Assembly (NCBI RefSeq): GCF_005930495.1
Contig: NZ_SJEX01000001.1
Location: 162,668-226,667, forward strand
From: Modestobacter excelsi
GTDB lineage: Bacteria > Actinomycetota > Actinomycetes > Mycobacteriales > Geodermatophilaceae
Direction of reading: 5' to 3'
DNA: 64,000 bases
Shown here piece by piece: positions 16,978-25,165 of this stretch (position 1 is its first letter; each line of letters opens with the position of its first letter). The notes under the pieces are model-generated. The model worked only from the letters and a program-made list of their open reading frames with translations, was not told where the DNA came from and did no database searches. Made by a program: the position numbers and the translations under genes.

Positions 16978-18086
16978 GCGGGTCCTCCGCGGGCAGGCGT
17001 CTCATCGTCGAGGCGGACGGCGGGTCGCGGGGGAACCCCGGCCCGGCCGGCTACGGCGCGCTGGTGCGCGACGCCGAGACCGGTCGGCTGCTCGCCGAGC
17101 GGGCCGAGTCCGTCGGCCGGGCCACCAACAACGTGGCTGAGTACGGCGGGCTGGTCGCCGGGCTGCAGGCAGCCCTCGACCTCGACCCGGCGGCGAGCGT
17201 CGAGGTCCGGATGGACTCCAAGCTCGTCGTGGAGCAGATGTCGGGTCGCTGGCAGATCAAGCACCCGGACATGAAGGCGCTCGCCGTCCAGGCCCGGGAC
17301 ATCGCCCGGCAGCTGGGCGCGGTCCGCTACACCTGGGTGCCCCGGGCGCAGAACGGCGCCGCGGACGCGCTCGCCAACAGCGCGATGGACGGCAAGCCGG
17401 TGCGCCGTGACCTGGCCGCCGAGCCGGTGGTCCTCGAGGACGAGACGCAGCCGGCCACCGAGCCCGCGCCCGTCGTCGTCACCACGACCCTCCTGCTGCG
17501 GCACGGGCGCACCGAGCACACCCCGGAGCGCCGGTTCAGCGGCAGCAGCGACCTGCCGCTGTCCGAGCTCGGCCGGGCCGACGCCGCGGCCGCCGCCCAG
17601 CACCTGGCCGGCCGGGGCATCGACGTCATCGTCGCCTCGCCGCTGCAGCGCACCCGGCAGACCGCCGAGGCCGCCGCCGCGGTGCTCGGCGTCCCGGTCG
17701 AGGTCGACGGCGACCTGCGGGAGCTGGACTTCGGCGCCTGGGAGGGGCTGACCGCCGCCGAGGCGCAAGCGATGAGCCCGCTGGCGTTCCGCCGCTGGTC
17801 CGGAGCGCTGGACGTCCGGCCCCCCGGGGGCGAGTCGATCGCCGACGTCTCCACCCGGGTCGCCCGGGCGCGGGCCCGGGTGCTGGACCGCCACGCCGGG
17901 AAGACCGTGCTCGTGGTCAGCCACGTGACCCCGATCAAGCTGCTGCTGGCCGCCGGGCTCGGCGTCGGCGACGACATCGTCCACCGGGTGTTCCTGGAGG
18001 CCGCGTCGCTGTCGACGGTCACCTGGTCCTCCGACGGCCGCACGAGCGTGCGGCTGGTCAACGACACCTCGCACCTGGGCGGCTAG
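16974..18086 (+). CDS. Bifunctional RNase H / histidine phosphatase
   Basis: Two-domain enzyme of 370 residues. The RNase HI domain (about 9-140) shows the acidic residues of the active site in [36 protein letters not shown] and [10 protein letters not shown]; it cuts RNA in RNA-DNA hybrids. The second domain (about 168-370) is a phosphoglycerate-mutase-like histidine phosphatase with [10 protein letters not shown] and the later VVSHVTPIK. It is related to alpha-ribazole phosphatase (CobC). This exact fusion is known in M. tuberculosis as Rv2228c, where both activities have been shown. The gene overlaps the zinc-ribbon gene upstream. Whether the phosphatase works in cobalamin synthesis or on another substrate cannot be read from here. 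Confidence 0.92.
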   Translation: MSGSSAGRRLIVEADGGSRGNPGPAGYGALVRDAETGRLLAERAESVGRATNNVAEYGGLVAGLQAALDLDPAASVEVRMDSKLVVEQMSGRWQIKHPDMKALAVQARDIARQLGAVRYTWVPRAQNGAADALANSAMDGKPVRRDLAAEPVVLEDETQPATEPAPVVVTTTLLLRHGRTEHTPERRFSGSSDLPLSELGRADAAAAAQHLAGRGIDVIVASPLQRTRQTAEAAAAVLGVPVEVDGDLRELDFGAWEGLTAAEAQAMSPLAFRRWSGALDVRPPGGESIADVSTRVARARARVLDRHAGKTVLVVSHVTPIKLLLAAGLGVGDDIVHRVFLEAASLSTVTWSSDGRTSVRLVNDTSHLGG

Positions 18087-18184
18087 CCCGCCCGCACTGT
18101 GGCCACGGACCGGTCGCGCCGGGCCGCGGACGGCCAGGGGACACTGGTCGTGACAGGTGGACAGCGAGCACCGGGAGCACCGCC

Positions 18185-19207
18185 ATGACCGCAACGACCA
18201 GCACCGCGCGCGCCACCGGCGACCGCACCATGTCCGACCTGGAGTACGAGACCTGGGCGGCCGAGGTTCGCCGGCTGGCCGACCAGCGCGGCGCCGTCAT
18301 CCTGGCGCACAACTACCAGGTGCCCGAGATCCAGGACGTCGCCCACTTCACCGGCGACTCGCTGTACCTGTCCCGCGTCGCGGCCGAGACCGACGCCCGG
18401 GAGATCGTCTTCTGCGGCGTCCACTTCATGGCCGAGACCGCGAAGATCCTCTCGCCGGACAAGACCGTGCTGCTGCCCGACCACGCCGCCGGCTGCTCGC
18501 TCGCCGACAGCATCACCGCCGAGCAGCTGCGCGAGTGGAAGGCCGAGCACCCGGGTGCGGTGGTCGTCAGCTACGTCAACACCACCGCGGCGGTGAAGGC
18601 CGAGACCGACATCTGCTGCACCAGCTCCAACGCCGCCGACGTGATCCGGTCGATCCCCGAGGACCGCGAGGTCCTGTTCTGCCCCGACCAGTTCCTCGGC
18701 GCGCACGTCAAGCGGGTCACCGGCCGGCAGAACATCTCGATCTGGGCGGGGGAGTGCCACGTGCACGCCGGGATCAGCCCCAGCGACGTGCGGGCGCAGA
18801 TCGCCCATCACCCGGACGCGGAGGTCCTGGTGCACCCCGAGTGCGGCTGCACCACGTCGGTGCTGGACCTGGTCAGCCACGGCGACCTGCCCGCCGACCG
18901 CACCCGGGTGCTGTCCACCGGCGGGATGGTCGAGGCCGCGGCGGCGACCCGGGCGCCGCAGGTGCTGGTGGCCACCGAGATCGGCATCCTGCACCAGCTC
19001 CGCTCGCTGAACGGCGGCACCGAGTTCATCCCGATGAACGCCCGTGCCTCCTGCCGCTACATGAAGATGATCACCCCGGCGAAGCTGCTGGCCACGCTGC
19101 GCACCGGCGAGGGGGCGGTGGACGTCGACCCGCAGGTCGCCGCCCGGGCCCGCCGCGCGGTGGAGGCGATGATCGCCATCGGCGAGCCCGGCCGCGGCGG
19201 GGAATGA
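18185..19207 (+). CDS. nadA: Quinolinate synthase
   Basis: Condenses iminoaspartate with dihydroxyacetone phosphate to quinolinate in de novo NAD synthesis, using an oxygen-sensitive 4Fe-4S cluster. The 340-residue length and motifs fit: [40 protein letters not shown] (Cys104), HPECGCTT (Cys220/222) and [10 protein letters not shown] (Cys290). These supply the three cluster ligands. GGGAGCACC precedes the ATG. Usually nadB and nadC follow in actinobacteria; here neither is adjacent and the gene is followed directly by a family A repeat. The same window carries nadE about 32 kb away. Confidence 0.95.
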   Translation: MTATTSTARATGDRTMSDLEYETWAAEVRRLADQRGAVILAHNYQVPEIQDVAHFTGDSLYLSRVAAETDAREIVFCGVHFMAETAKILSPDKTVLLPDHAAGCSLADSITAEQLREWKAEHPGAVVVSYVNTTAAVKAETDICCTSSNAADVIRSIPEDREVLFCPDQFLGAHVKRVTGRQNISIWAGECHVHAGISPSDVRAQIAHHPDAEVLVHPECGCTTSVLDLVSHGDLPADRTRVLSTGGMVEAAAATRAPQVLVATEIGILHQLRSLNGGTEFIPMNARASCRYMKMITPAKLLATLRTGEGAVDVDPQVAARARRAVEAMIAIGEPGRGGE

Positions 19208-19265
19208 AGGACCCCGTCGCCCCCCACGACGCGCTCCGCACGCCGTGGGTCCCTGCGACGGGGCC
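19208..19265. repeat. Family A palindromic repeat, copy 2
   Basis: Starts at the base after the nadA stop. The outer stem is CCCCGTCGC (19212-19220) with GCGACGGGG (19255-19263). The inner hairpin has CCCACG near one side and CGTGGG on the other. Relative to copy 1 the stem bases differ on both strands in a way that keeps pairing. It lies between the convergent nadA and transporter genes and probably serves as a terminator for one or both. Confidence 0.8.
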
Positions 19266-19280
19266 GAGGGGCGTCACCTG

Positions 19281-20519
19281 TCAGACCAGCAGCGCGGCCC
19301 AGAGGGCGGTGGTGGCGGCGATCATGGTCAGCGGGACGGTGGCCAGGCCGACGGCGCTGAAGCGGGCGGTGTCCGGGGCGTGCTCGCCGAGCACCCGCCG
19401 CCACAGCAGGTTGGCCAGCGACCCGGCGTAGGTGAGGTTCGGGCCGAGGTTCACCCCGATCAGCATCGCCAGCACGGTCGGGACGCCGCCGGCCGCGGCC
19501 ACCGGCACCAGCGCCAGCGTGGCCGGCAGGTTGTTCACCAGGTTGGCCAGCAGCGCCGAGACGCTGGCGACGGCGAGGAGGGCGAGCAGCCCGTCCCCGT
19601 CCGGGAGCACGGCGTGCAGCACGGCCTCCAGGCCGTGCAGCTGCAGCACCAGCACGAGCACCGCCAGGCCGACCACGAACAGCCCGAACGGCAGGTTCGC
19701 CGCGACCAGCTGCTCGCGCAGCGTCGTCCGGCGGGTGGCCAGCTGGCGGACGCCCAGGACGAGGACCCCTGCGGCGGCCGGCCAGACCGGCGGGATCCCC
19801 ACCAGCGAGGCGACGCCGAAGCCGAGCACGGTGGCGCCGACCACCACCAGCGCCAGCACGGGCGTGCCCGGGACGTCGTGCACCGGGACGTCGACCGACC
19901 CGCGGAGGTCCCGGCGGAACAGCCACCGCAGCACCAGGTACTCCAGCGCCACCGTGGCCAGCTGGGGCAGCACCATGAGCCCGGCGAAGTGCACGAAGGA
20001 CAACCCGGTGGCCGCCACGGCGAGCAGGTTCGTCAGGTTCGACACCGGCAGCAGCAGCGACGCCGAGTTGGCCAGGTGCCCCACCGCGTAGCCGTGCGGC
20101 CGCACCGGCACCCGCATCCGCAGCGCGGTCGCGACGACCACCGGCGTCAGCAGCACGACCGTGGCGTCCAGGCTCAGCACCGCGGTGACCACGGCGGCCA
20201 GCAGCGTCACCCGGGTGAGCAGCCGGGTCGCCGAGCTGCCCGCCTGCCGGGCGGTCAGCGCCGCGGACCAGGTGAACAGCCCCTCCCGGTCGGCGAGCTC
20301 GGCGAGCAGCAGCACCACCACGAGGAACGCGACGGTCGGCGCCACCTCGCGGACGGTGGCCGTCGTGTCCTGCCAGCTCACCGCCCCGAGCAGGACCAGG
20401 AGCAGCGCACCCGGGACGGCGACGACGGCCGGCGGGAGCCACGGCGAGTCGGCGGCTGCCGCGGCGAGGGTCGCCGCCAGCAGGACGGCGGCCAGCAGCA
20501 GGGCGAGCGGGTCGGACAC
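19281..20519 (-). CDS. ArsB/NhaD-type (ion transporter superfamily) membrane protein
   Basis: Membrane protein of 412 residues with about 11 hydrophobic segments and no large soluble domain. The pattern of paired helical hairpins with SLDATVVLLTPVVVA and, in the second half, NLVNNLPATLALVP plus GVNLGPNLTYAGSLANLLW matches the arsenite/sodium-proton/citrate (IT) transporter superfamily. The NNLPA and GPNLT motifs are typical of ArsB-like members. There are no arsenic genes beside it, so arsenite is not a safe assignment. It lies 13 bases downstream of a TauE/SafE-type gene on the same strand, suggesting a two-gene anion transport unit. The start is the GTG at 20519. Confidence 0.75.
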   Translation of the reverse strand: MSDPLALLLAAVLLAATLAAAAADSPWLPPAVVAVPGALLLVLLGAVSWQDTTATVREVAPTVAFLVVVLLLAELADREGLFTWSAALTARQAGSSATRLLTRVTLLAAVVTAVLSLDATVVLLTPVVVATALRMRVPVRPHGYAVGHLANSASLLLPVSNLTNLLAVAATGLSFVHFAGLMVLPQLATVALEYLVLRWLFRRDLRGSVDVPVHDVPGTPVLALVVVGATVLGFGVASLVGIPPVWPAAAGVLVLGVRQLATRRTTLREQLVAANLPFGLFVVGLAVLVLVLQLHGLEAVLHAVLPDGDGLLALLAVASVSALLANLVNNLPATLALVPVAAAGGVPTVLAMLIGVNLGPNLTYAGSLANLLWRRVLGEHAPDTARFSAVGLATVPLTMIAATTALWAALLV

Positions 20520-20532
20520 CGCGTCGGGCCGG

Positions 20533-21288
20533 TCAGCCGCGGAAGAACAGGTAGATCGACACCACGATGCCGAAGACGACGATCAGCACCCGCAGCGGCG
20601 TGCTCGGGATCCGGGTGGCGACCTTGGCGCCGAGGAAGCCGCCGAGCAGGGCCGCCGGCGCGCAGACGGCGACGTAGGCCCACTCGACCGGGCCCCAGAT
20701 GCCGAAGACGACCACCGTGACCGAGGCGGTGACCAGCGAGATCGCGCTCTTCATCGCGTTGGCCAGCTTCAGCCGCCCCAGGCCGAGCCCGAGGACGCCG
20801 ACCAGGATCACCCCCAGCGCGCCGCCGAAGTAGCCGCCGTAGACGGTGGCCAGGAAGAGCGCCACGTACAGCCACGCCGGGTCCCCGGTCCGGCCGCCGT
20901 CCTCCTGCCGCTTGAGCCGCTTGGTGATCAGCGGCTGGAAGGCCAGCAGGATGCTGGCTCCGAACACCAGCACCGGGACGACGGTGTCGAACGCCTCGCT
21001 GGGGGTGGTCAGCAGCAGGACCGACCCGACGATGCCGCCGAGCACCGCGACGACCGAGAAGCGGACCAGCCGCCCGCGCTGGCCGGCGTACTCGCTGCGG
21101 AAGCCGAGCACCCCGCCGATGTAGCCGGGCCACTGGGCGACCGAGTTGGTGACGTTCGCCGGCACCGTGCCCAGGCCCAGCCCGACCAGGACGGGGAAGA
21201 GGATCAGCGACCCGCCGCCGGCGATGGAGTTGATGCCACCGGCGAGGAGCGCCACCCCGGCGGCGATGAGCAGGTCGACAGCGGACAC
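20533..21288 (-). CDS. TauE/SafE family anion exporter
   Basis: Membrane protein of 251 residues with about eight hydrophobic segments. The N-terminal GGGSLILFPVLVGLGLGTVPANVTN and the repeated GGYFGGALGVILVG are characteristic of the TauE/SafE (DUF81) family. Members move sulfite, sulfoacetate or other organosulfur anions across the membrane; the substrate here is open. The GTG at 21288 is chosen over the long upstream frame because that frame runs through the divergent DoxX-like gene. It is the first gene of a probable pair with the ArsB-like gene. About 24 bases separate its start from that of the divergent gene, so the two promoters overlap. Confidence 0.82.
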   Translation of the reverse strand: MSAVDLLIAAGVALLAGGINSIAGGGSLILFPVLVGLGLGTVPANVTNSVAQWPGYIGGVLGFRSEYAGQRGRLVRFSVVAVLGGIVGSVLLLTTPSEAFDTVVPVLVFGASILLAFQPLITKRLKRQEDGGRTGDPAWLYVALFLATVYGGYFGGALGVILVGVLGLGLGRLKLANAMKSAISLVTASVTVVVFGIWGPVEWAYVAVCAPAALLGGFLGAKVATRIPSTPLRVLIVVFGIVVSIYLFFRG

Positions 21289-21300
21289 GACCGGCGAGCC

Positions 21301-21306
21301 TACGGT
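21301..21306 (+). promoter_or_regulatory. -10 box of leaderless DoxX-like gene
   Basis: TACGGT ends six bases before the ATG at 21313, with no ribosome site between them. It also lies just upstream of the divergent TauE/SafE start at 21288. Confidence 0.5.
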
Positions 21307-21312
21307 GTGCCC

Positions 21313-21696
21313 ATGCCGAGGGACGCGCGAGCGCTGGCCATCGCGGCGGGGATGACCGGGACCGGCGTCTTCCACCTCGTCCGTCCGCAGGCCTACGACT
21401 GGATGATCCCGCCCGAGCTCGGCCGGCCCCGGCCCTGGGTGATCGGCAGCGGGGTGGCCGAGCTGGCCACCGCCGCACTGGTCGCCGTCCCGGCCACCCG
21501 CCGGATCGGGGGCTGGTCCGCGGTGGCCGTGCTCGTCGGCGTGCTGCCCGCCCACGCGCAGACGCTCCGCGCCTTCCGCCGTCAGCCGTGGAAGCTGGCC
21601 GTCGCCGCCGGCCGCATCCCCTTCCAGGTGCCGATGATCCAGGCCGCGCTGCGGGTCGCCCGCGGGGTGGATCCGAGCGGCCCGGTGATCAGGTGA
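21313..21696 (+). CDS. DoxX-like small membrane protein
   Basis: Protein of 127 residues with four predicted hydrophobic helices (about 6-25, 42-60, 68-85 and 98-115). The sequence has MTGTGVFHLVRPQAYDWMIPPEL and RPWVIGSGVAELATA, a pattern typical of DoxX-like/DUF4267-type quinol-oxidase-related small proteins. Function is not known. The C-terminus runs into repeat family B: the last codons and the TGA stop lie inside the first GATCAGGT palindrome, so the repeat has defined the end of the protein. The true start is probably the ATG at 21313 with a leaderless promoter. Confidence 0.65.
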   Translation: MPRDARALAIAAGMTGTGVFHLVRPQAYDWMIPPELGRPRPWVIGSGVAELATAALVAVPATRRIGGWSAVAVLVGVLPAHAQTLRAFRRQPWKLAVAAGRIPFQVPMIQAALRVARGVDPSGPVIR

Positions 21697-21766
21697 CCTG
21701 ATCACCGGGCGTCCTCCCGCACCAGCGTTGGTGCGGGAGGAAGGTCATTGATCAGGTGACCTGATC
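21681..21766. repeat. Family B composite repeat, copy 1
   Basis: Two copies of the palindrome GATCAGGTGACCTGATC are centred at 21695 and 21758. The first is lengthened to 14-base arms (CCCGGTGATCAGGT at 21681-21694 with its complement at 21696-21709). Midway is a 13-bp hairpin (21712-21724 with 21729-21741) around the loop GCGT. The linkers between parts are 8 bases each. A second copy lies at 49988-50069. Both lie between the ends of convergent genes. Confidence 0.9.
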
Positions 21767-21780
21767 GAAGTCCCGGCGGC

Positions 21781-22788
21781 TCAGCGGCCGCGGACCGGTG
21801 GCGGCTCGGGGTCGGTGAGCCGCGGGCCGTCCATCAGGCTGCCGGCCTGCTTGACCCGGCGCAGCACGGTGGAGGTCTCCAGGCTGCGCACCGGCAGGGC
21901 GCCGACCCGGTCGGTCAGGAACCGGTACAGGTGCGCGGTGTCCCGGCAGGTCACCGCCACCATCAGGTTGGCCGGGCCGGTCACCACGGCGGTGAAGGCG
22001 GTCTCCGGCTCCCGGGCCAGCGACTCCCCGACGTGGGCGATGTCGGCCGGCGCGACGCCGAGCCACAGCAGCGCGCTGACCGGGTGCCCGAGCAGCTCGC
22101 TGGCGATCTCCAGGTCGAAGTACAGCGCACCGGCCGACCGGAGGGCCTCGACCCGTCGCGCCACCCGGCTCTCCGACCAGCCGGTCACCCCGGCGAGCTC
22201 GGCGTAGCTGAGCCGGCCGTCGGTGGCGAGCGCCGCGAACAGCAGGTCGTCCTCCGGGTCCAGGGCCACCGGGGTGGTCGCGATCCGCGCGGACTCGTGG
22301 CTGAGTGCGGCGATCTGCTCGTCGGTGAGCGGGTCCTCGAAGCCGGTCCACTCGTAGACCCCGCCGACGTAGGCGTGCAGGACCGAGAAGGCGGCCAGGT
22401 CGATGACCTGCACCGTGCGCGGCAGCCGGTCCAGCAGCAGCGCGTCGCGCTGGCGGGGCGTGCGCGGCCGGGTCGAGCAGGTGATCTCCGCGCCGCCGGC
22501 GGTCAGGCTCACCCAGGAGACGTCGGGACGGCGGGCCAGCGCGTCGGCGACCGCGCCGGCCGCGGCCGGCTGCACCCGCATCCGGATGTGCCAGCTGGGC
22601 TCGGTCGCCTCCGGTGTGGTCAGCCCCAGCACCCGGACGACGCCGTCGGCGCGCAGCCGCCGCCACCGGCGGGCCACGGTCTGCTCCGAGATCCCGAGCA
22701 CCGTCGCCACCCGGCTGAACGGCGCCCGCCCGTCGACCTGCATCGCGTGCACGATCTGACGGTCCACGGCGTCCAGCACGGTCAGCAT
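21781..22788 (-). CDS. Lrp/AsnC-family regulator, double-length
   Basis: Regulator of 335 residues, about twice the usual 150-160, with two HTH_AsnC units. The first unit (residues 3-60) contains LDAVDRQIVHAMQVDGRAPFS and VLGISEQTVARRWRRL. The second (about 180-235) contains FAALATDGRLSYAELAGVTGWSESRVARRVEAL. Each is followed by a ligand-binding-like RAM region. Such tandem Lrp proteins are common in actinobacteria; some sense amino acids or related metabolites. It is divergent from an MFS exporter with a palindromic site between them, so it most likely controls that exporter and itself. Confidence 0.85.
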   Translation of the reverse strand: MLTVLDAVDRQIVHAMQVDGRAPFSRVATVLGISEQTVARRWRRLRADGVVRVLGLTTPEATEPSWHIRMRVQPAAAGAVADALARRPDVSWVSLTAGGAEITCSTRPRTPRQRDALLLDRLPRTVQVIDLAAFSVLHAYVGGVYEWTGFEDPLTDEQIAALSHESARIATTPVALDPEDDLLFAALATDGRLSYAELAGVTGWSESRVARRVEALRSAGALYFDLEIASELLGHPVSALLWLGVAPADIAHVGESLAREPETAFTAVVTGPANLMVAVTCRDTAHLYRFLTDRVGALPVRSLETSTVLRRVKQAGSLMDGPRLTDPEPPPVRGR

Positions 22789-22791
22789 CCT

Positions 22792-22803
22792 GCACCATGG
22801 TGC
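22792..22803. promoter_or_regulatory. Palindromic candidate operator between AsnC-type regulator and MFS exporter
   Basis: Perfect 12-base palindrome GCACCATGGTGC, three bases before the regulator start codon. It is nested in a wider inverted repeat, CAGCATC at 22783 and GATGCTG at 22833-22839, with a small CCTCC/GGAGG hairpin at 22804-22816. A site here could block the regulator gene and, from the same region, affect the exporter. Confidence 0.5.
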
Positions 22804-22877
22804 CCTCCGGTGGAGGATCCCGTCACCGATGCGATGCTGGTGTCTCTTCTGTCGCTGGGTCGTTGCACAGTGGGCGC

Positions 22878-24407
22878 ATGCGCAAGTGGTTGCCGCTGGT
22901 CGCGATCTGCACCGGCACGTTCATGCTCCTCATCGACGTCACGATCGTGAACGTCGCCCTGCCGGACATGGCCCTGGACCTGGGCACGTCGTTCGACCAG
23001 CTGCAGTGGGTGGTGGACGTCTACGCGCTCGCGCTGTCCGCGCTGGTGCTCGGCGCCGGCTCGCTCGCCGACCTGTACGGCCGGCGGAAGGTCTACCTGG
23101 CCGGGCTGCTGCTGTTCGCGGTCGCCTCGCTGGCCTGCGGGCTGGCGCCGAACGCGGAGCTGCTGATCGGCGCGCGGGCAGTCCAGGGGATCGGCGGCGC
23201 GGCGATGCTGGCCACCACCATCGCGCTGATCAACACCAGCTACGAGGGGCGGGACCGCGGGACCGCCTTCGGGGTCTGGGGCGCCGTCGTGGGTGCGGCC
23301 GCCGCGCTGGGCCCGATCCTGGGTGGCGCGCTCACCGAGCTGTCCTGGCGGTGGATCTTCTTCGTCAACCTGCCGATCAGCGTCCTCGCCGTCGCGGTCA
23401 CGCTGGTCGCGGTGCAGGAGGCGCGCCAGCCGAACGCGCCCCGGCCCGACGTCCCGGGCATCGCGCTGTTCACCCTTGGCGCCGGCGGCGTGGTCTTCGG
23501 ACTGGTCCGGGCCGCGGCGGACGGCTGGGGCGCGCCGGTCGCCTGGGGGCCGCTGGTCGGCGGTCTCGTCGTCCTGGGGGTGTGGGTGCTCGTGGAGCGC
23601 GGCCGCCGGGCGCCGATGCTCGACGTCTCGCTGTTCCGCAACCGCTCCTTCAGCGGGATCATGCTGGGCGCGCTGCTGCTGAACGCGGCCGCGTTCTCCG
23701 CGAGCCTCTACACCTCGTTGTGGCTGCAGTCGGTGCTCGGGCTCTCGCCGCTGCAGGGTGGTCTGGTCTTCATCCCGCTGTCGGCCTGCAGCTTCGTCGT
23801 CGCCGCCCTCGCCGGCCGGTTCCTGCAGACGATGGCGCCGCGGCTGGTGCTCGGCGGCGGGCTGCTCCTCATCGGGGTCGCGTCGCTGCTGCTGGCCCTG
23901 GTCGACGCCGACTCGTCCTGGACGGTGCTCGTGCCCGGGCTCGCGGTGCTCGGCGTCGGGGTCGGGGTGGCCAACCCGACGCTGGCCTCCGCGGCGCTGG
24001 CGACGGTTCCGCGGGAGCGCAGCGGCATGGCCTCCGGTGCGGTGAACACCGCCCGCCAGCTCGGCTTCGCCCTCGGCGTGGCGGTGCTGGGCAGCGTCTT
24101 CACCGCCCAGGCGACCGCCGCGCTGCGGGACGGCGGTGCGCCGGACCCGGCGGGCACTGCGTCGGCGCTGACCGCCGGTCAGGCCGGCCAGCTCATCGGC
24201 TCGGCACCCGCCGAGCAGCGGGCCGGCCTCGCCGACCTGCTGGGCAGCGCCTACGCCGGCGGGCTGCGCGACGTCTTCCTGGTCTGCGCCGCCGCAGCGA
24301 TCGTGGGCGGGTTGCTGGTCGTCTGGCTGGTCCGGGCGGCCGCGCCGGCGTCGGGTGCGCCGGTCGAGCGGCCGCACGAGGCGCCGGAGCCTGCCGCCAG
24401 GCGCTGA
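22878..24407 (+). CDS. MFS drug exporter, DHA2 (14-helix) family
   Basis: Protein of 509 residues with 14 predicted membrane helices, matching EmrB/QacA-type proton antiporters. Motif A-like GSLADLYGRRKVYL follows helix 2, motif D1 LDVTIVNVALP-like IDVTIVNVALPDMALDLG is in helix 1, and motif C-like GPILGGALTELSWRWIFFVNLP is in helix 5. All are typical of the family. The ATG at 22878 is chosen because the longer frame runs into the divergent regulator promoter; CACAGT lies seven bases upstream and would give a leaderless message. It is presumably controlled by the divergent AsnC-type regulator. The exported compound is unknown. Confidence 0.87.
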   Translation: MRKWLPLVAICTGTFMLLIDVTIVNVALPDMALDLGTSFDQLQWVVDVYALALSALVLGAGSLADLYGRRKVYLAGLLLFAVASLACGLAPNAELLIGARAVQGIGGAAMLATTIALINTSYEGRDRGTAFGVWGAVVGAAAALGPILGGALTELSWRWIFFVNLPISVLAVAVTLVAVQEARQPNAPRPDVPGIALFTLGAGGVVFGLVRAAADGWGAPVAWGPLVGGLVVLGVWVLVERGRRAPMLDVSLFRNRSFSGIMLGALLLNAAAFSASLYTSLWLQSVLGLSPLQGGLVFIPLSACSFVVAALAGRFLQTMAPRLVLGGGLLLIGVASLLLALVDADSSWTVLVPGLAVLGVGVGVANPTLASAALATVPRERSGMASGAVNTARQLGFALGVAVLGSVFTAQATAALRDGGAPDPAGTASALTAGQAGQLIGSAPAEQRAGLADLLGSAYAGGLRDVFLVCAAAAIVGGLLVVWLVRAAAPASGAPVERPHEAPEPAARR

Positions 24408-24426
24408 GCCCGGGCAGACTCCCGGC

Positions 24427-25143
24427 ATGGCTCCTACGGCGTTCCCGGACGACTGGCAGCGCGCACTCGTCGTCGCAGCCCACCCCGACGACATCGAGTA
24501 CGGCCTCGCAGCCGCCGTCGCCTCCTGGACGTCGGCGGGCAAGGAGGTGCACTACCTGCTGGCCACGCGAGGCGAGGCCGGGATGGCCGGGGTGCCGCCG
24601 GAGGAGGTCGGGCCGCTGCGCGAGGAGGAGGAGCGGCGGTCGGCCGCCGTCGTCGGGGTGAGCGAGGTGGAGTTCCTCGACTTCCGCGACGGTGTGCTCG
24701 TCGAGGGGCCGGACCTGCGGCGGGCGATCGCCGGCGCGATCCGCCGCCACCAGCCGAACCTGGTGGTCACCGGGTACTTCGGCGCGACCTGGACCCCGCC
24801 GGGCATGTCCCCGGGCTACCTGAACTCCCCGGACCACCGGGCGCTGGGCCAGTGCGTGCTGGACGCCGTCGCGGACGCCAACAACGAGTGGATCTTCCGG
24901 GACCTGACCGAGCCGCGGTGGCGGTCGCAGTACGTCGCGGTGACCGAGATGCTCGATCCGGCCCACCTGGTCGACGTCGGCGAGCACGTGGAGACGGCGG
25001 TGGCCTCGCTGAGCGAGCACCGGCGCTACCTGGAACTGCTGTCGGACACCCCGGTCGAGGAACAGGCCCGGCAGATCGTCGACATGGCGACCGCGGCCGA
25101 GGACGGCACGCGCCGGGTGGGCTTCCGGCTCTACTGGGGATGA
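24427..25143 (+). CDS. PIG-L family deacetylase
   Basis: Zinc-dependent N-acetylglucosaminyl-type amidase of 238 residues, the family containing MshB and mycothiol S-conjugate amidase. The zinc site is seen as AHPDD (in VVAAHPDDIEYG) and the later His of NSPDHRALGQ. The substrate loop RGEAGM is also typical. Members act on GlcNAc-inositol, mycothiol conjugates or other acetylated sugars; no mycothiol gene is near, so the substrate is open. The stop at 25143 is only about 20 bases before the RNase P RNA gene. It follows the MFS gene by 19 bases but has no clear ribosome site. Confidence 0.85.
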   Translation: MAPTAFPDDWQRALVVAAHPDDIEYGLAAAVASWTSAGKEVHYLLATRGEAGMAGVPPEEVGPLREEEERRSAAVVGVSEVEFLDFRDGVLVEGPDLRRAIAGAIRRHQPNLVVTGYFGATWTPPGMSPGYLNSPDHRALGQCVLDAVADANNEWIFRDLTEPRWRSQYVAVTEMLDPAHLVDVGEHVETAVASLSEHRRYLELLSDTPVEEQARQIVDMATAAEDGTRRVGFRLYWG

Positions 25144-25165
25144 CCGGCGGGTAGGCTGCCGACCA

